This document shows positions 1 to 25,100 of a stretch of DNA of 64,000 bases, in pieces; position 1 is the first letter of the stretch, and every line of letters starts with the position of its first letter. Made by a program: the position numbers and the translations under genes. This DNA comes from Strongylocentrotus purpuratus. Taxonomy: Eukaryota; Echinodermata; Echinoidea; Camarodonta; Strongylocentrotidae. The stretch spans positions 22,183,147-22,247,146 of the forward strand of contig NW_022145612.1 of NCBI RefSeq assembly GCF_000002235.5, read 5' to 3'. The notes below the pieces were generated by a model that was not told the DNA's origin, did not search any database, and worked only from the letters and a program-made list of their open reading frames with translations.

Positions 1-141
1 GATGAAAATGTCCAAAAAAAATACATATGGTGCTTCTAATATGACATTGTCAGTTTTGGTATGTTGAGTTAAAAAAGGTCTGCGCAGTTTTCAAATTTTC
101 GGCCCCCCCCCCCCTATTGGAAAATCCTGGATCCGCGCCTG
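1..141 (-). mobile_element. hAT-like MITE terminus, runs off left window edge
   Basis: Read on the minus strand this begins with CAGGCGCGGATCCAGG, a CAGG-type terminal repeat seen in many hAT MITEs. A copy in the opposite orientation starts at 51575 and matches along about 135 bp, apart from the length of its G tract. The element continues beyond position 1, so its other end and target duplication cannot be seen. Confidence 0.5.
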
Positions 142-660
142 TAGGGGGGGGGGGGGTTGCCTGCCCGCCAAAATGGGATTGAAATTGCCTTAAACACGAT
201 TGTGCCCGCCCCGAATTGCAACAATGAAACAAGTTTGATATACATGTAGCAATTCATTAAGAGAAAAGTGTATTTTCGCTCGCTAGCTAAAATGGGTATA
301 AAATCACCCTAAACACAATATTGTTCCCGCACCCGGCATGGGACAATAAATTATTGGACCAAGTTTAAGTAGCAATTATTAAAAAAAGAAGGGATTTTTT
401 TTTCTTGCTCGCTACGCTCGCTTGCAAAAAATGAAATTAACGTGGCTAACAAATGATGTGCCCCCCCCCCAGACTTGCAACAATACCGGTTTATATACCA
501 AACGTTACTTAAATATATATTTTTTTCCCCCTCGCTCGCCAGAAGTGAAAATTAGCATCGCCTTTTTTGTTTTGTTTCGATCTCTTGCCCCCCCCCCCCC
601 TCCCCCTGACGGTAGGACCGACCCATGTTTTGGCACGCAAAGGGCAATATAGCAAGTTTT
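142..660. repeat. degenerate ~130-bp tandem repeat with C/G tracts
   Basis: Three loose units share the order 'aaaatggg', 'accctaaacacaat', a 'cccgc' tract, 'acaat', 'aagt..agcaatt' and a GCTCGC-rich stretch ('cttgctcgctacgctcgc'). Similar GCTCGC/GCGAGC blocks recur near 40.2-40.4 kb and 51.78 kb, so this is a dispersed family. The short open frames here are composed of repeat and are not credible genes. Confidence 0.45.
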
Positions 661-2580
661 TATTTTAGGCCTTATAAAGCCCGCGGGACTGTTCTTTATA
701 TAGCCCGCGAGATGCAGCAGAGCCATCTCGATCCCCGATCCCTGGATGCAGGATTCTCTGAGATCCCCAGGTACCCTGTCAAAATAAATAGATAAATAAG
801 GAAATATATAATTGAATGGGGCTCCGATGCCCCCGATGCCCAAGCTTGCGTGACTTTAACCAATATTGATTCTTCTCGGGAATGATGCAGACCGTGCAGT
901 TAGAATCCGGGGTTAGAATGTCTTCTATTTTCTTTGAATACAGTCGGATGCTTAGTCTAGACTTGAATGTGAAAGACCTTTTGTATTCCTTATACAAGTG
1001 AATTATAGGACATTTTTTTAAAACTTTCAAATGACAATTCTTGCTGGCGATGTTACATTTCTATACTTATACGTTTGTTGCTTTTATTGCCGCCCTCCGT
1101 AGATTCTGAAATAAAGAAAAGTGCACCTCCGGTAAAAAAAAAAAATGCCCCTTCGTATTGTCAAGTAATCCAGACTCCTACCCGGGGGGGGGGGGGGGGG
1201 TAGGCCTATACTCAGATTTGGTTGGGGGATGTGGCAGGTGTGCCGCTCAAGCCTCGAAACAGTCATTTTGGGGATTTCGATCACAGCCCATTTTTCACAA
1301 ATTTTTCAAATTTTGAAGAAACAGACCCATTTTTAATGATACTTTTGTTAAAAATGGGACCCATGTTTAGGGATTACTGAAAAGTGACCCATTTGGAGTG
1401 GACTATTAGGCTATTATTATTATTATTATTATTATTTTATTATTATTAAAGCGGTACAACTCGTGGGTTTTAGGCATTTAATTACGGTCAGATGAGCATG
1501 TTTTGATACCTCATTTGTGACATTGGCAGGTCACTTATTTTTTCTCTCTCTCTTTCTTTTTTTTTTTTCTGTAACAAGCTATGAGGGGGGCTCGAGCCAA
1601 CGTGCAGGCCGTTCTGCAGACCCTGACATAAAGGCTTTTAAATAAGCATATTTTTCGCCCGACTATAAATTTGGGAATTTGTAATTTTCCAACAAACGCA
1701 TAAAAAAGTATGACTTACAAAAAAATTGAGAAAAAAATACCGGAAAATCGTGTCATTTCAGCAACATTTGTAAATCACTGGTATCGAATAAAAAATAACC
1801 CACCCCCCCCATCAGTATGCCAGCGTTCAGAGGCTCTTGAGCTTCTCACCCCTATAACAAAAAAACAAACACGCTTTATTGATAAATAATTTAGGTAGCA
1901 TGCGCAATGTCCTTTTCTTTAAATGAAATTTTAGACGTCATTTTATTCAGGTTTTTATTATTGTTATGTTCTTTTGGGTTAAAAATACAAACCATTTTTA
2001 CTCCTTTACTGCTTTTTTTTGTTGTTGGTTGGGGGGGGGGGGCAACTGCCCCCTCCCCCCCCCCCCCGCCCCCACTTCCGGCGCCTATGGTAATACTCAT
2101 AATTCATAGCACTTGCCTAAAGTTCGAAACAGGAGTCTACATTCACACTGTTGTCTGATACTGAGTTATAATCATCACCATCCACAAATGCAAGGTTGAA
2201 AATTCCACTCTATGTTATTACCTTGAATTTTTTTAAATTAAATGCTTATCGCGTTTTCCTTCTTAACGTTCTCTTCTGTTGTGTTCCCAATTTTCTATTA
2301 TAATTTATCTAGATAATTTTCCAACTAAAACATAGCATGTACATATCTGATTTCCGCGCCAAACAGTGTTCTGAAGAAGTAGATTTGATATGTCATATAT
2401 GATTACTCTTTCCATAATAATTGCCCTAGATTATATTTGTTCAGAAATTGTTTGGCAAATCGTTACATGAATATCTCATCTAGATGTACTTTCCATGCAA
2501 ATGTGTATATTTTTGTTGAACGATTTATATATAGGCCTAATTTGAGATATTGTGAACCATTTTTATTTTCATATACAGGG
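661..2580. other. no gene seen; simple repeats and G/C runs
   Basis: I see no coding exon. The stretch holds a long G run at 1183-1200, a (TTA)n tract at about 1412-1447, and facing G and C runs at 2032-2066. The open frames are short and mostly run through these tracts. Confidence 0.5.
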
Positions 2581-2599
2581 ATATAATTATTCCAGTGAT

Positions 2600-3330
2600 A
2601 GTGCAGCCAAGAGAGGGCGACATACCAGGTAGGTAAGTCGTTTTATCACCATTTCTTTATTTTGATCAGCCGCAGCAATGGGTGCTCAGGCAAAACTAGG
2701 CAACTTGTAAGATCTGATATTTCTTTGTCATTGGTTAGGTAAGTTATATTATATCTTCAAGTCTGTGATTAAACATTTCGTGCGTGTATAGTCTTGGGTA
2801 GAAAAATAATACTTTGGGAATGTTTGACGACTAACGAAATCTATCTGCGATGTTGATGGTGTGATGTGACTAGTCTAGTGTCGCATGTATGTAGTGAGAG
2901 CTCGAGATCGAGAGAGGCGTCACGTCGAAGCAAGACAACGGGTACCGGTAGGCAGTCATAGTCAGGTGCTGGTGCGGTGCGTGATGACCGAGTCTTGTCC
3001 AAAACCCGAGTGATTTGTAGCAGACTCGCTCAGCCCAAACAAAATGTCTGGCACTCAGTTATTTGAAGTAGGCATGAGTCTGTAGACTGTAGTTGACAGA
3101 AATAACTGTCTTGTTGAAGCATAGGCTGTGTTCAAACACCATTTTGGGGGCCCAGAATCACAGTTTTGAAGCACATTTATTATAAAAAAACATGGTTGCA
3201 TTTCTGAAAAGGCACAAGTCGACATCAACATCAACAGTAGGCCTAATCAACAGTACGCTATACCGTTACGGAAGAAAAGGTAGTCCTGTCGGTCTTCCGG
3301 TCGCTTCCTTTTTATAGATCTGATTAACAG
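2600..3330 (+). promoter_or_regulatory. possible TPRA1 promoter / 5'UTR exon region
   Basis: The first coding exon of TPRA1 begins with an intron acceptor at 5830, so an untranslated exon must lie upstream. Two things here are suggestive: a strong donor (GTAAGT at 2633-2638), and a locally CpG-richer stretch from about 2890 to 3050, with CTTCCGG/CTTCC (ETS-like) motifs near 3293-3310. No transcription start can be fixed from the sequence, and the donor and the CpG-rich stretch may not belong to the same transcript. Confidence 0.22.
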
Positions 3331-3364
3331 ACGAAAACAACAAGCAAGCAAGGTTCAACGTCCA

Positions 3365-4035
3365 ATGTCAATGAGAAAACTAAAGGGGGTTGTTAAGTTA
3401 AGAAAAAGAAGAAGACAGAAGGATAATAACAAAGATTATAGCAGTGGAAATAGAGAAGATGATAGAACCAGAAGGATGAAATTAAAGAGCAACATGAGCA
3501 AAGATAGGAAGAAGATGAAAGGAGAGAGTGAAACTAAAAGTAAACAGAAAAAAATAATGAAAGATGGAAGGATTATTAAGAATAAAATAGAGAAAGTTAT
3601 AGGGTCTAGGATGACAGAACTTCAAAAGCAAAAAAATAAAATAGGGAAGGATAGAAAGAAAAGATAAATAACAAAGTTCAAGATATAAGAGGAATGATAG
3701 AAGAAGAGATGTGATGTAAGGAGGAAAATAGAGAAAGGAAAAAAGATGGTAGAACTAGTAGAAGTATAAAGCAAAGGATGAAATAAGGAAAGATAGACAA
3801 AAGATGACAAATGGAAGAAAGCAAAGAATAACATTACAACGGATAGAAAGAGAAGATAAAAAATGTTTTAAAAAACATACAAAATTATGAAAGGATAATG
3901 CATTACAGTTACAGAACATCAGGAAATATATCAGGATAGATGGTCGAAGGATAAAAACAAAGAATACAGGTAGAATTATGAATGATGTAAAATTGAACGA
4001 ATAGAAGATGAAAGAAGTAAACAGAACTGCAAACA
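3365..4035. repeat. 670-bp purine-rich, strand-asymmetric tract
   Basis: The plus strand is almost entirely A and G, with imperfect repeats of motifs such as 'gatagaaagaaaag' and 'gaagatgaaaggag'. Open frames arise on both strands: a Lys/Arg/Glu-rich 100-aa frame on + and Phe/Leu/Ser-rich frames on -. That is what skewed base composition produces, so I read this as a degenerate low-complexity tract and not a gene. Confidence 0.55.
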
Positions 4036-4298
4036 ATTTTTCAATTGGCCGTTTTGAATCAGGAATCCCTTTTTGATTTTAACTATAAAAGTGCAAAATT
4101 TAGTCCAATCCCCTGGTCAAATTTCTATGGAGTCTTATGTTTTATGTTTAGATGTTTTTATTTTTTCCAGTTTGTTGTCATTATTATTATTATTGTTGTT
4201 TTAATTAGCGGCAGTTGCCCACTGATGGTTGGATGATTTTTCACCAGGCAATATTGCTATGGATAATTAAATGATTCATTTTGTCAGTAAATATTATA

Positions 4299-5355
4299 GG
4301 GGAAGTCCACTTCGATATTAATTTGGTTTTAAAGCGTATCTGCCATAATTTACAGGAGGGATTAGACTGCCCTGCAAGGTCACTGGACAGGTTGTTATCT
4401 CATCAACTCAGCTCTCAGTTAACATAATAAAAAGAGGATCATGGGGGACCAATGGTCACCAATTAGGCATGGTTTGTTATATAGAGGGCGCAAGTAGCTA
4501 CAAGTAGTGCAGTGGGCCTTTAATAAAAGCAGTAAAATGAGAGAATCAGGTCAGTGAAAGTTTGAGCAAATACCGATTAAAAATAAGAAAGTTATGAATT
4601 TTTGAAGGTGCAATCAATCAAACACAAAGTGGCAACTCTGTCACGTATCTTGCAAGCTCCCTTCCCTTTTTTCCCTGAACTAAAAACAACAACTTAAGGC
4701 CATGTAAAATTGATTTCATGTTGATCGTCCCCGCCCGCTTCCTTTTTGGGGGCCGCCTCCTATTTTTTGTTATTTGTTATTTTTTTTATTTATTTTTTTT
4801 ATTTTTTATTTTTTATTTTTTTTGTAATTTTTTTTTTTTTGAAAGAAAAAAAAAAGAAAAACACTGCTAAAATGGCTCTAATTCTGATTTAAAAAAAAAA
4901 AAATTGTCGGCGGCCATCTTGAAAAAAAAATAGCCTCGACTGTCAGGGAAAATGTACCGAGCGGCCATTTTGAGCAGCCATTTTGAAATATCAAATATCA
5001 AATAACATGGTACACCCTCCTCCTCTTTTTCAAAAAATCCGGACGATCAACATGTAATCAATTTTACATGGCCTAATCATACATTCACCCTAAATATGTT
5101 TTTATACAACCCTTGTATGAAACAAATCTATTTCATCATCAAAAACTAAGAAAATGAAAGTTTATGAAATTTTCTGTACAGGAGAGGAGCTTGCAAGATA
5201 CGTCACAGTGTTGCCAATTTGTGTTTCACTGATGACAACTTTAAACATTCATAGCTTTCCTGTTTTTAATCGGATATCGATCAAACTTCCACTAATTTAT
5301 TTCTCTTATTTTTCCGCTTTTATTAAAACCAACTTAATATTAGGTGGACTTCCCC
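4299..5355. mobile_element. large foldback (long inverted-repeat) element, ~1.06 kb
   Basis: The ends are a perfect 12-bp inverted pair, GGGGAAGTCCAC at 4299-4310 and its complement at 5344-5355. Similarity between the arms continues inward for several hundred bases: the left arm has 'cacgtatcttgcaagctc' and 'ggccatgtaaaattgatt', and the right arm has their near-complements around 5190 and 5060. The central loop, about 4740-5030, is rich in poly-T and poly-A and contains repeated 'gcggccatttt'-type motifs. No clear target duplication is visible. I infer a non-autonomous DNA transposon; no transposase is encoded. Confidence 0.7.
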
Positions 5356-5871
5356 TTTAAAGTAACTTCCATCCTTGTTATTTCTCAAGTCTTTGAGCAT
5401 GTCGATTCATGAGGGCAATCTATGGCCACTGAAAAATGATAATGCTGTCATGTTTGCTATTTGACTGTATGGAAAAATATATATGAAGTAGGGCCAAGAC
5501 AAAAATCTATGCCTATAGTCAAGTCGACGCACCCTTTCAAAGATTCATGAAATATACATGAAGCATCCAAACCTGTTCAATTCATCTTTTGTATTATCTG
5601 TCAGGACAGTGGGCCATCTAAACACGAAATACGAGGGTAACTGGGTACCGGTATACTTTGTTAGTCTTGTATGTCATCGATTTTGTATGGGATTGTTCAT
5701 TAGTCTTGGAAATATCCTTTTTTGTATGAGATTTTTCAGAGTGCCATAAACGATGATTTTTCTTTTTCTTCTTTTCTTTAATTGTTTTTAAATATTGTAA
5801 TGTCACTGCCTTTTGATTTTTTTTCTTCAGATCAGTTCATTTACTAGACTGTCTAGCCACCCCTCCTTGCA

Positions 5872-18170
<12,299 letters not shown>

Positions 18171-19755
18171 TCATGGTCACAGAGATGTAAAGGAACTAAA
18201 CTAAATCAACTCCATCACCTTATTTGATCAAATCCAGATGTCATATATATATATATATATATATTATGTGTATACCAAGAACTGTGATGGTATCGTACTC
18301 ATAGATGTTATATTTTACCATTTTTTCAAATTTTCGTGTATATTGTATTTGTTATTCTTATTATTGGTAAGTGTTGTTGTACTTATTATGTTCTTTGTTG
18401 TTATCAACTCTGGGATAGAGTAAATTTTTCATCTTTTGTACTTCATCAAAATTTACATCTTGAAATTTATGTTTAAGTTGTAAGTTGAAAGAGTCTGATG
18501 TTATTTTTCATTCATACTTTGTAAAAGGTACAATTGTGTAATATATTTGTCATTCATAAATCCTAAGGATGAATTGTTGTTTTACTCAGCTGGAAAATGT
18601 AAAAATGGTGACATGATAACCAAAGACTTGAAAGAAATTGACGAATTCCAATTTTGTTTGTGGAATTTTGTTACACATTATATACGGTACATGAATTTTA
18701 ATCATGAACAAACGGTGCATTAGGAGAGTTTTTATTCCACACAGTATGGAATGCATCCAAAGGTTTTATATAAGCAGAGTGTGCTTTAGACCGCTAGTGA
18801 ATTTGCAGTTTCTTTCACATCATTATATTACAGTTTAAGATTTTTTATTTCATTTTTTCTTCTTGTCCAGATAATGACAATCCACAAAAAAAAAATTAGA
18901 ATTATTACATCATAGGATGGCGATATGAATCCTTATCAAATGAAATGATAATCATGTGTAATGCACTTTTTAAAGCGTCAACCATGCAATATTAAGATGT
19001 GAGGATGAAGCAACGTATGTGGACATGCTTGTGTTCCTAGTTTCTCTGCCACTTTACTTGAATTTAGGATTCAAATCTACATTTTGAAAATAGTTCTGTA
19101 GCACACTTGATGGTTTTTGATGTCTGGGCATGATGAAGCTGATGTTTATTTACAGTTGTCTACTATTTACAGTTGTTTACTTTTTGCCAAGCAAGCACAG
19201 ACATTTAAAGAGTACCGATTTATTTCAAATTTGTGAAGTACTGAGTACGGTAATATGATTTTGATTATTATGTGTTATGTAAGTGACAGTAGAAAATATT
19301 ACTGTACAAAGGACAATTCAGAAGAACAATGGCGAAAAATTCCTCCAATGTTTCAAGTTTCTTTTTATTAAATAAGCTATTACTATTAGTCATCACGACC
19401 TTGACTTTTTTTTAATCATTACATGGATTGCTTATTTTCTATTAATGTAAAAAAAAGTTGATGCACAGTTATATCTTGGGTACAAACTTGTGTGATTTTT
19501 TATTGAGAAATTATGAATTTCCAAACATGCTTTATCATGTGATCTCTCTAGTGTTGCATATTTATTTCAAGAAAATTATTATATCACAGTTTTAGCCGAG
19601 CTTCATAGGCTGTTCAGTCCTTGTGCAAAATATGAAGAGGGTGTTTGGTTACCTGATTTAAGAGTAAAATCAAAATACTACCAAAAACAACTAATCTTTA
19701 AGAAACATCTGTAAGTGAATTTATGACAAATCCCTAAAAGTTAGACCTCATATCT

Positions 19756-19950
19756 GCCGATGAAGATGGCTTAGTGGTAGAGCAGTGGTCTTGTAACCGG
19801 GAGGACCCGGGTTTGAAGCCAAGTGGATGCTCATGTGCCCTTTGGTAAGGCATTAATCCCCATTACCAAGTCCCACGGAAAGGTCTTAAAGCCATCGTTC
19901 TCCTGGCTGCTTACCTACAAGCATACAAATGCTTTCTTAGCAGTGAGGTA
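19756..19950 (+). mobile_element. tRNA-derived SINE, copy 2
   Basis: The A box is TGGCTTAGTGG and the B box GGTTTGAAGCC (about 19810-19820). The body has 'cctttggtaaggcattaatc' and 'ccattaccaagtcccac', as in the copies at 12022 and 55241. It lies downstream of the TPRA1 stop, perhaps within its 3'UTR. Confidence 0.7.
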
Positions 19951-20657
19951 AACTATTAATAGAAATCTTCTTGTAATTGTATAGTTTTGACAATTTAAAA
20001 GCTACGATCATATTTATCTGATTAAGAGTTATAAATACTTATCATCTGCTGAGAGTCAGGAGGGCAGGTGCAGGAGGGTGTCCACTTAATGTCAAAATAG
20101 AAGTTATCGGTGATGGCATGTGGCTCTTTGCAGACGATATATGTTTCTGACTACTGGTATTGCAGGCAGTATCGATGGTGTGATGTACTGTTTTTAATTA
20201 TGAGCCAATTTATTTCTTTGAACAGTGTATGACTACTAAAACTAACATACCTAATTTTCATTTACATGTATCATCTTTTTCATAAGAGGCTCAGGTTAAG
20301 AAGAATTTAAAAAAATGTAGATTAATTAACTGGACATTTCATCACACAGAAAGAAAGATATAGCATTAAAGCACATGTTCATTCATAGTCTTTATATACT
20401 GGATATATGTTTTCCTACCTTATATGACTGGGATATATCTTTACCTTCCTAATGAAAGAATAATATGTGTTTTTAATTTGTATGCGCTGTCATACCTCGC
20501 ATCTTGAAGGAAGTTATGGTTACCATAGTAGACCAAAGGAAAGACAGTTTCTTATTTTATGTTCACTCGATCTTGCCGAGAAATCACATTGATTTGAAGA
20601 ACTTGTTATGAATCATTACTTTAAGTAATCTAGGTTATAATATGAAAAATGGATACA

Positions 20658-20663
20658 AATAAA
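20658..20663 (+). terminator. candidate TPRA1 polyadenylation signal (AATAAA)
   Basis: AATAAA is followed about 30 bp later by a GU-rich tract ('gtcttgtccttgtttttttg'), the expected layout of a metazoan cleavage site. Using it would imply a 3'UTR of about 2.5 kb. Confidence 0.4.
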
Positions 20664-20700
20664 GAGTCATTCTATTGTAACAATGATGCCAATTGTCTTG

Positions 20701-22176
20701 TCCTTGTTTTTTTGTGTACGAGAGGAATAAAACTAGGAATACACAAGTTATATGCTTTAGATGAAAATGTCTAAGGCATAATTATTGTTAATCTCATGAG
20801 AACTCAATTAAGAAATTTGTTATTACAGATGAGCATATACAATTTTTTTATTTTTTTTTATTTAAAGGTAGGAATATGGAAATCAAATTCATTCCATTTT
20901 AACTGCTAAACTTATGAATGAATACCGGTACTATTTTGTGTCAGTTATAACAGTCTGTAGAAATACCTAGTAGACTATTAAACTTGATGGTACTACTGGA
21001 AGCAATTAGCAGGCCAATTTAATCTGTGTTTATCATTTGTCTGTGAATGATTAACTACGGTGCGATGTCATTTTATGTCGACGACTTCCATAGCTATATA
21101 TGTTCAGTACACTGGCATTTTATTGGGGTGCCATAAATACCCCTGGTTATCAGAGAGAATTATGAATATTTGTAAACTTTACAAAAATGGATCATATTTA
21201 TTGTCAATGGATGTTGTTTGCAGTTCTCCTTGTGTATGCACATCTTGGGCAGGCAGATGGTGAGTTTGGGCCTTTAGTTTATTATTACTTATTCACATGA
21301 TGACAAATAAATACCACATTTAGAATGTGCCTTTGTGCTATAGTGCTCTATTCTGAGGCACGGAGGAATAATGAGAAGAGTCTATTTTTTATATCCTTTT
21401 AGAGTTATACTTGTAGCCTGGGTAAATGCATTTTAAAAATCAAGAACCAATTTGGGATAGATGATTGTGAGTGCATGTGTCTTTTGGTTTTGGGAAACTG
21501 GTGGCATTTTACGGCCATTTTCACAATGTTATTTCAAAATTTAGAAAAATTTAATTTTTCATGAATTTTACAAATGGCATTAAAAAGTCATAATTTTTTT
21601 TGCAAAATTTTATATCATGGGTTGCAAAATTAGTTTTTTTAATTTTGCTACATGTTTGTGAAAAATGGCTGTAAAAAGCCATCATATAAAACTGATCTTA
21701 ATTTTGAATGTATGATGATCTAAACATTGTATTCATAAGTATTCATAAGTATAAGTGCAATCGGGTAGGCCTATAGGCCTAATAACAAAATGCTTCATAT
21801 TGAGATAAAAGTTATAGGGTACATACACTGACACTCTTTCTTCCCCCATTTTGTGAGAGAGAGGGAGAGAGTGAATATAGATAATAATAATAATAGAGAG
21901 AGAAAATGGATAGGAAAAGAAAAACATGGGGAGTGAGAAATGAGAGAGAGAGAGATATATAAATAATTCAGGGTAATAATATAATTGGCCTACCGGAACG
22001 CTAAATTGAACTCTATACCAACAAATTTCGCTACCGGTACACCGACACATAAGGAATTACAATGACAATAGCTGTCTAGCTGAGTCATAATATTGGAAAA
22101 GCCAACACTTCTCGCGTCATTTTGTAGAACGAAAACGTCATACAAAATTTCCTCTGAAGTGAGTTATAAACTGTAG
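20701..22176. other. intergenic region between TPRA1 and the next gene
   Basis: I see no supported exon. The region holds a short foldback (21505-21680) and GA-rich tracts near 21855-21955. Sequence immediately before 22177 is the presumed 5' region of the next gene, but I see no clear TATA box. Confidence 0.4.
21505..21680. repeat. short foldback, 'ttttacggccattttcaca' arms
   Basis: 'cattttacggccattttcac' near 21505-21524 is mirrored by 'gtgaaaaatggctgtaaaa' near 21656-21674, with partly complementary AT-rich DNA between. It is likely a small MITE; no target duplication is clear. Confidence 0.45.
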
Positions 22177-25100
22177 ATGATGAGGGGCCTACACTTAGCT
22201 TTCGTATTGCTATTCACGATCCTTGTGCTATATTCAAAAGGTAAGTAAAACTTAAATATAATGACACAATTTGGGTTACAAGCGCGGTGTTCTAACAATT
22301 CGTTTTCGTTACCAAATTTGAGCCTTAGCCCTGCTTGAGAAGAGGTGAGAGTATAATGACAATGAAGTTACCCCGCTCAACAGGTCTGGAATACGCTCTA
22401 CCCGGTACCGGCCGTATGGGTGTGCGATAGCCATTGGTGGAGGTATTTTTGCAGGGGTATTTCATAAACTTTCATTTCAGGATTGGTTCAGTTTATGAAT
22501 GAAGTTGCCCCCCTTTTTCTTCTAGACGCATAGGATTACATGTCAACATTTTAATATGATATATTTATTGTGGAAGTGAACAAGGTCTCAAAGAGCATGA
22601 AACCTATAGTCTGAGACTAAAGATGGATTGAACATGTTCATGATTTTGAAAAAATCTTGGAGTTAAATACCTTAATTAAAGTACCTTAAAGTATTATTGC
22701 AAAGGTCTAAGCTATCAATGCAAACATTGATTTTCATTTAAGAAATGCACTTCAATGAAATGTCAATAACTCGGGCAATAACTACCAGTGTCATTTAATT
22801 TAATTAGTATATTATATTAATGCATAATTAAAAGAGAAATACTTTTTTCTGTACATTGAAGGGGTATATCTTTGAAAGGAAAGTGGAATGTCTGTGGTTT
22901 TACAAAATTTAGAATGTTGGACTACCGGTACAAGTAAACCTACCGTGCAGTGATGGGAGAACGGGGTTATGAATTCTGGAGTTTGGGAGAGTGTCCATTT
23001 CTTTCCCTTCTCGTCTTTCCTTGTCCATTCCTTTTCCTCTCTTTCAATTTTTCTCCTCACCTTTTTTGCCATTCATTTCACCCCTGCCCCTCGATAGCTG
23101 TGCCACTGCTGAGAGTGATCCAGACTCCTTCAGAGACCTCTTTATTTTCCTTTTTATAGGTCATTGAAAATTCCAGTGCTAGATGAAGATGATTTGCATT
23201 GATTGAAAAAAGAATTCCTTGGAAAACTTTACCAGGGTGTAATTAAACATTGACTTAATATAATTCTAACTTTTTTTCTTTTTTTTTAGTTTTGACTGAA
23301 TGAGATTGAATTGTATCTTTATTTCTTTACTAAAATATCATATAGGTATCACATCATATATTACAGTATGCAACACTGTAGGCTGTTGTGGCAGAGCAAA
23401 ATCTTTCAAAATCTTGTCCGGCATGCAATGTTTTCAAAAATTGTACGACTGATTTCTCTTTAGGAATTTCTAAAGTAGTGCTACTGGTTTCCATGAATTT
23501 ACGAGGGTATAAAAATCCTTTGATAAATGAACTCATTTCCGACAAGGCGACAACTTTATCCAGACTCATTGACCTGAACAAAGCGAACCAGGAAATTGAT
23601 TTAGACTCGATGAAATTATGGAATACTCTGCACTTTTTGTTGTAAACAACAGTCAATACAAATATTTGTGTATGTGCACTGGCATGAATCACACCTATAA
23701 TTACAGAGTCACAGCCCAACGAATCATATTTATAGATTTTATACTGTCATCTTTTATATTTATGTACCAATTAAAAGTCACACAATATGCTATTGTGCTT
23801 ACTTGTTACTCTGTGCCAGAAAGGCTAGTAAATCATATATATTAGTTAAACTTTTTGATGAAAAATTACTGTGATCTATGAAGTGAAAACAACAATTAGT
23901 CTCTGAAGAGTAAAAAATATTCAACTTATATTGTGCATTGGAATTAGTATGTACATGTACATGTAGATTCATTCTGACCAAGTATTAAGAAGGCTGCACT
24001 GCTTATGATAATGTCAATTTCTTTAATGATTGAAAGTGAATTATGATGGTGTAGTATGTGGTTGTACAACAAAAATATATAAGGTTTGATTTATGCTGTC
24101 TATTTAAGATTAAAATCTTTTTAAAAGTAAAACATATATTGAAATTAAAATATCTGATAAGGATTCAAATGTTTGAGAACCATATTTTTAAACTTCTCAC
24201 ATGTTACAAGTAGGGCCTGCAATGTACAAGTGCATTTCCAGAATCTTGTTGAAAATCAACTGATTATGAGCATTGGGTGGTATTCTCATAAGTTAAGCCG
24301 GGACTAAGTCCAGACTAAACAAGAATTTTAGTTCACACTTCTATAGAATGCTAGGTTTCATCTTCCTCCTTCAATATTCATGACAAAGATAATCTACCAA
24401 AGACTTTTTGGAAATTCAGTTCATACTCATATTATCTTTTTCTTCCCATTTCATTGCAAAATTAATTTTTTGGAGACTTTTCATTGAAGGATTAAAATAA
24501 TCTGTACAGGATAAATGAGTTGACAACAGGCACTCCATAAAAGTGTGGACTAACTTAGTACGCACTTTGCTACATGTGTATGGTATAATTAGATACTAGT
24601 ATTTTCTCGTATTTATATGATATTGGATGGCTTTGAGTGTGATACAGAAATATATTACTTGAGCTATGACAATATTGAACGAGTCGGAGACGACTCCAAT
24701 ATTGTGTCAAAGCGAGAGCAATATATTCTTGTATCACACAAAAACAAAGCCATATAATATTGTTATTATTATTTATACTACGTGGAGGATTGTTGGTCAC
24801 ATGATATTCAATAGATTGATGTTTTATTACACGGGCGTGCATTTTTGGTTATATTCGCAGTGCATTTTTGGTTATATTCGCAGTGTATTTTTGGTTATAT
24901 GCAGACTGTGTACCTGTCTGCCGTTAATGAATGTTTTTCATTCGTTCAATAGTGCAAATATTTTCATTTGTTGAAAGATTAACGTTAATTGCTGACGCCT
25001 CGTTGAATAGAATGTTTATCTTTCAACTCATGAAAATATTCACACCATTGAACTCATAACCATTCATTATTTGTACCAGGCTGACTAGCGAAATAACAAC

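Larger units (their letters stand above)
18171..20700 (+). other. probable TPRA1 3'UTR and flank
   Basis: AT-rich sequence without a coding exon follows the TPRA1 stop. It contains a (TA)n tract at about 18243-18264 and one SINE at 19756. A plausible transcript end is the signal at 20658; earlier sites cannot be excluded. Confidence 0.4.

Noticed and set aside
3365..3667. 100-aa Lys/Arg/Glu-rich open frame that resembles a nuclear basic protein
   Set aside because: It is produced by the purine-rich tract; no conserved motif, and opposite-strand frames are equally open.
23354..23719. 121-aa minus-strand open frame (with an overlapping 85-aa plus frame) in intron 1 of paralogue A
   Set aside because: Both strands are open, no domain is recognisable, and no splice sites or signal support a gene; possibly transposon debris.
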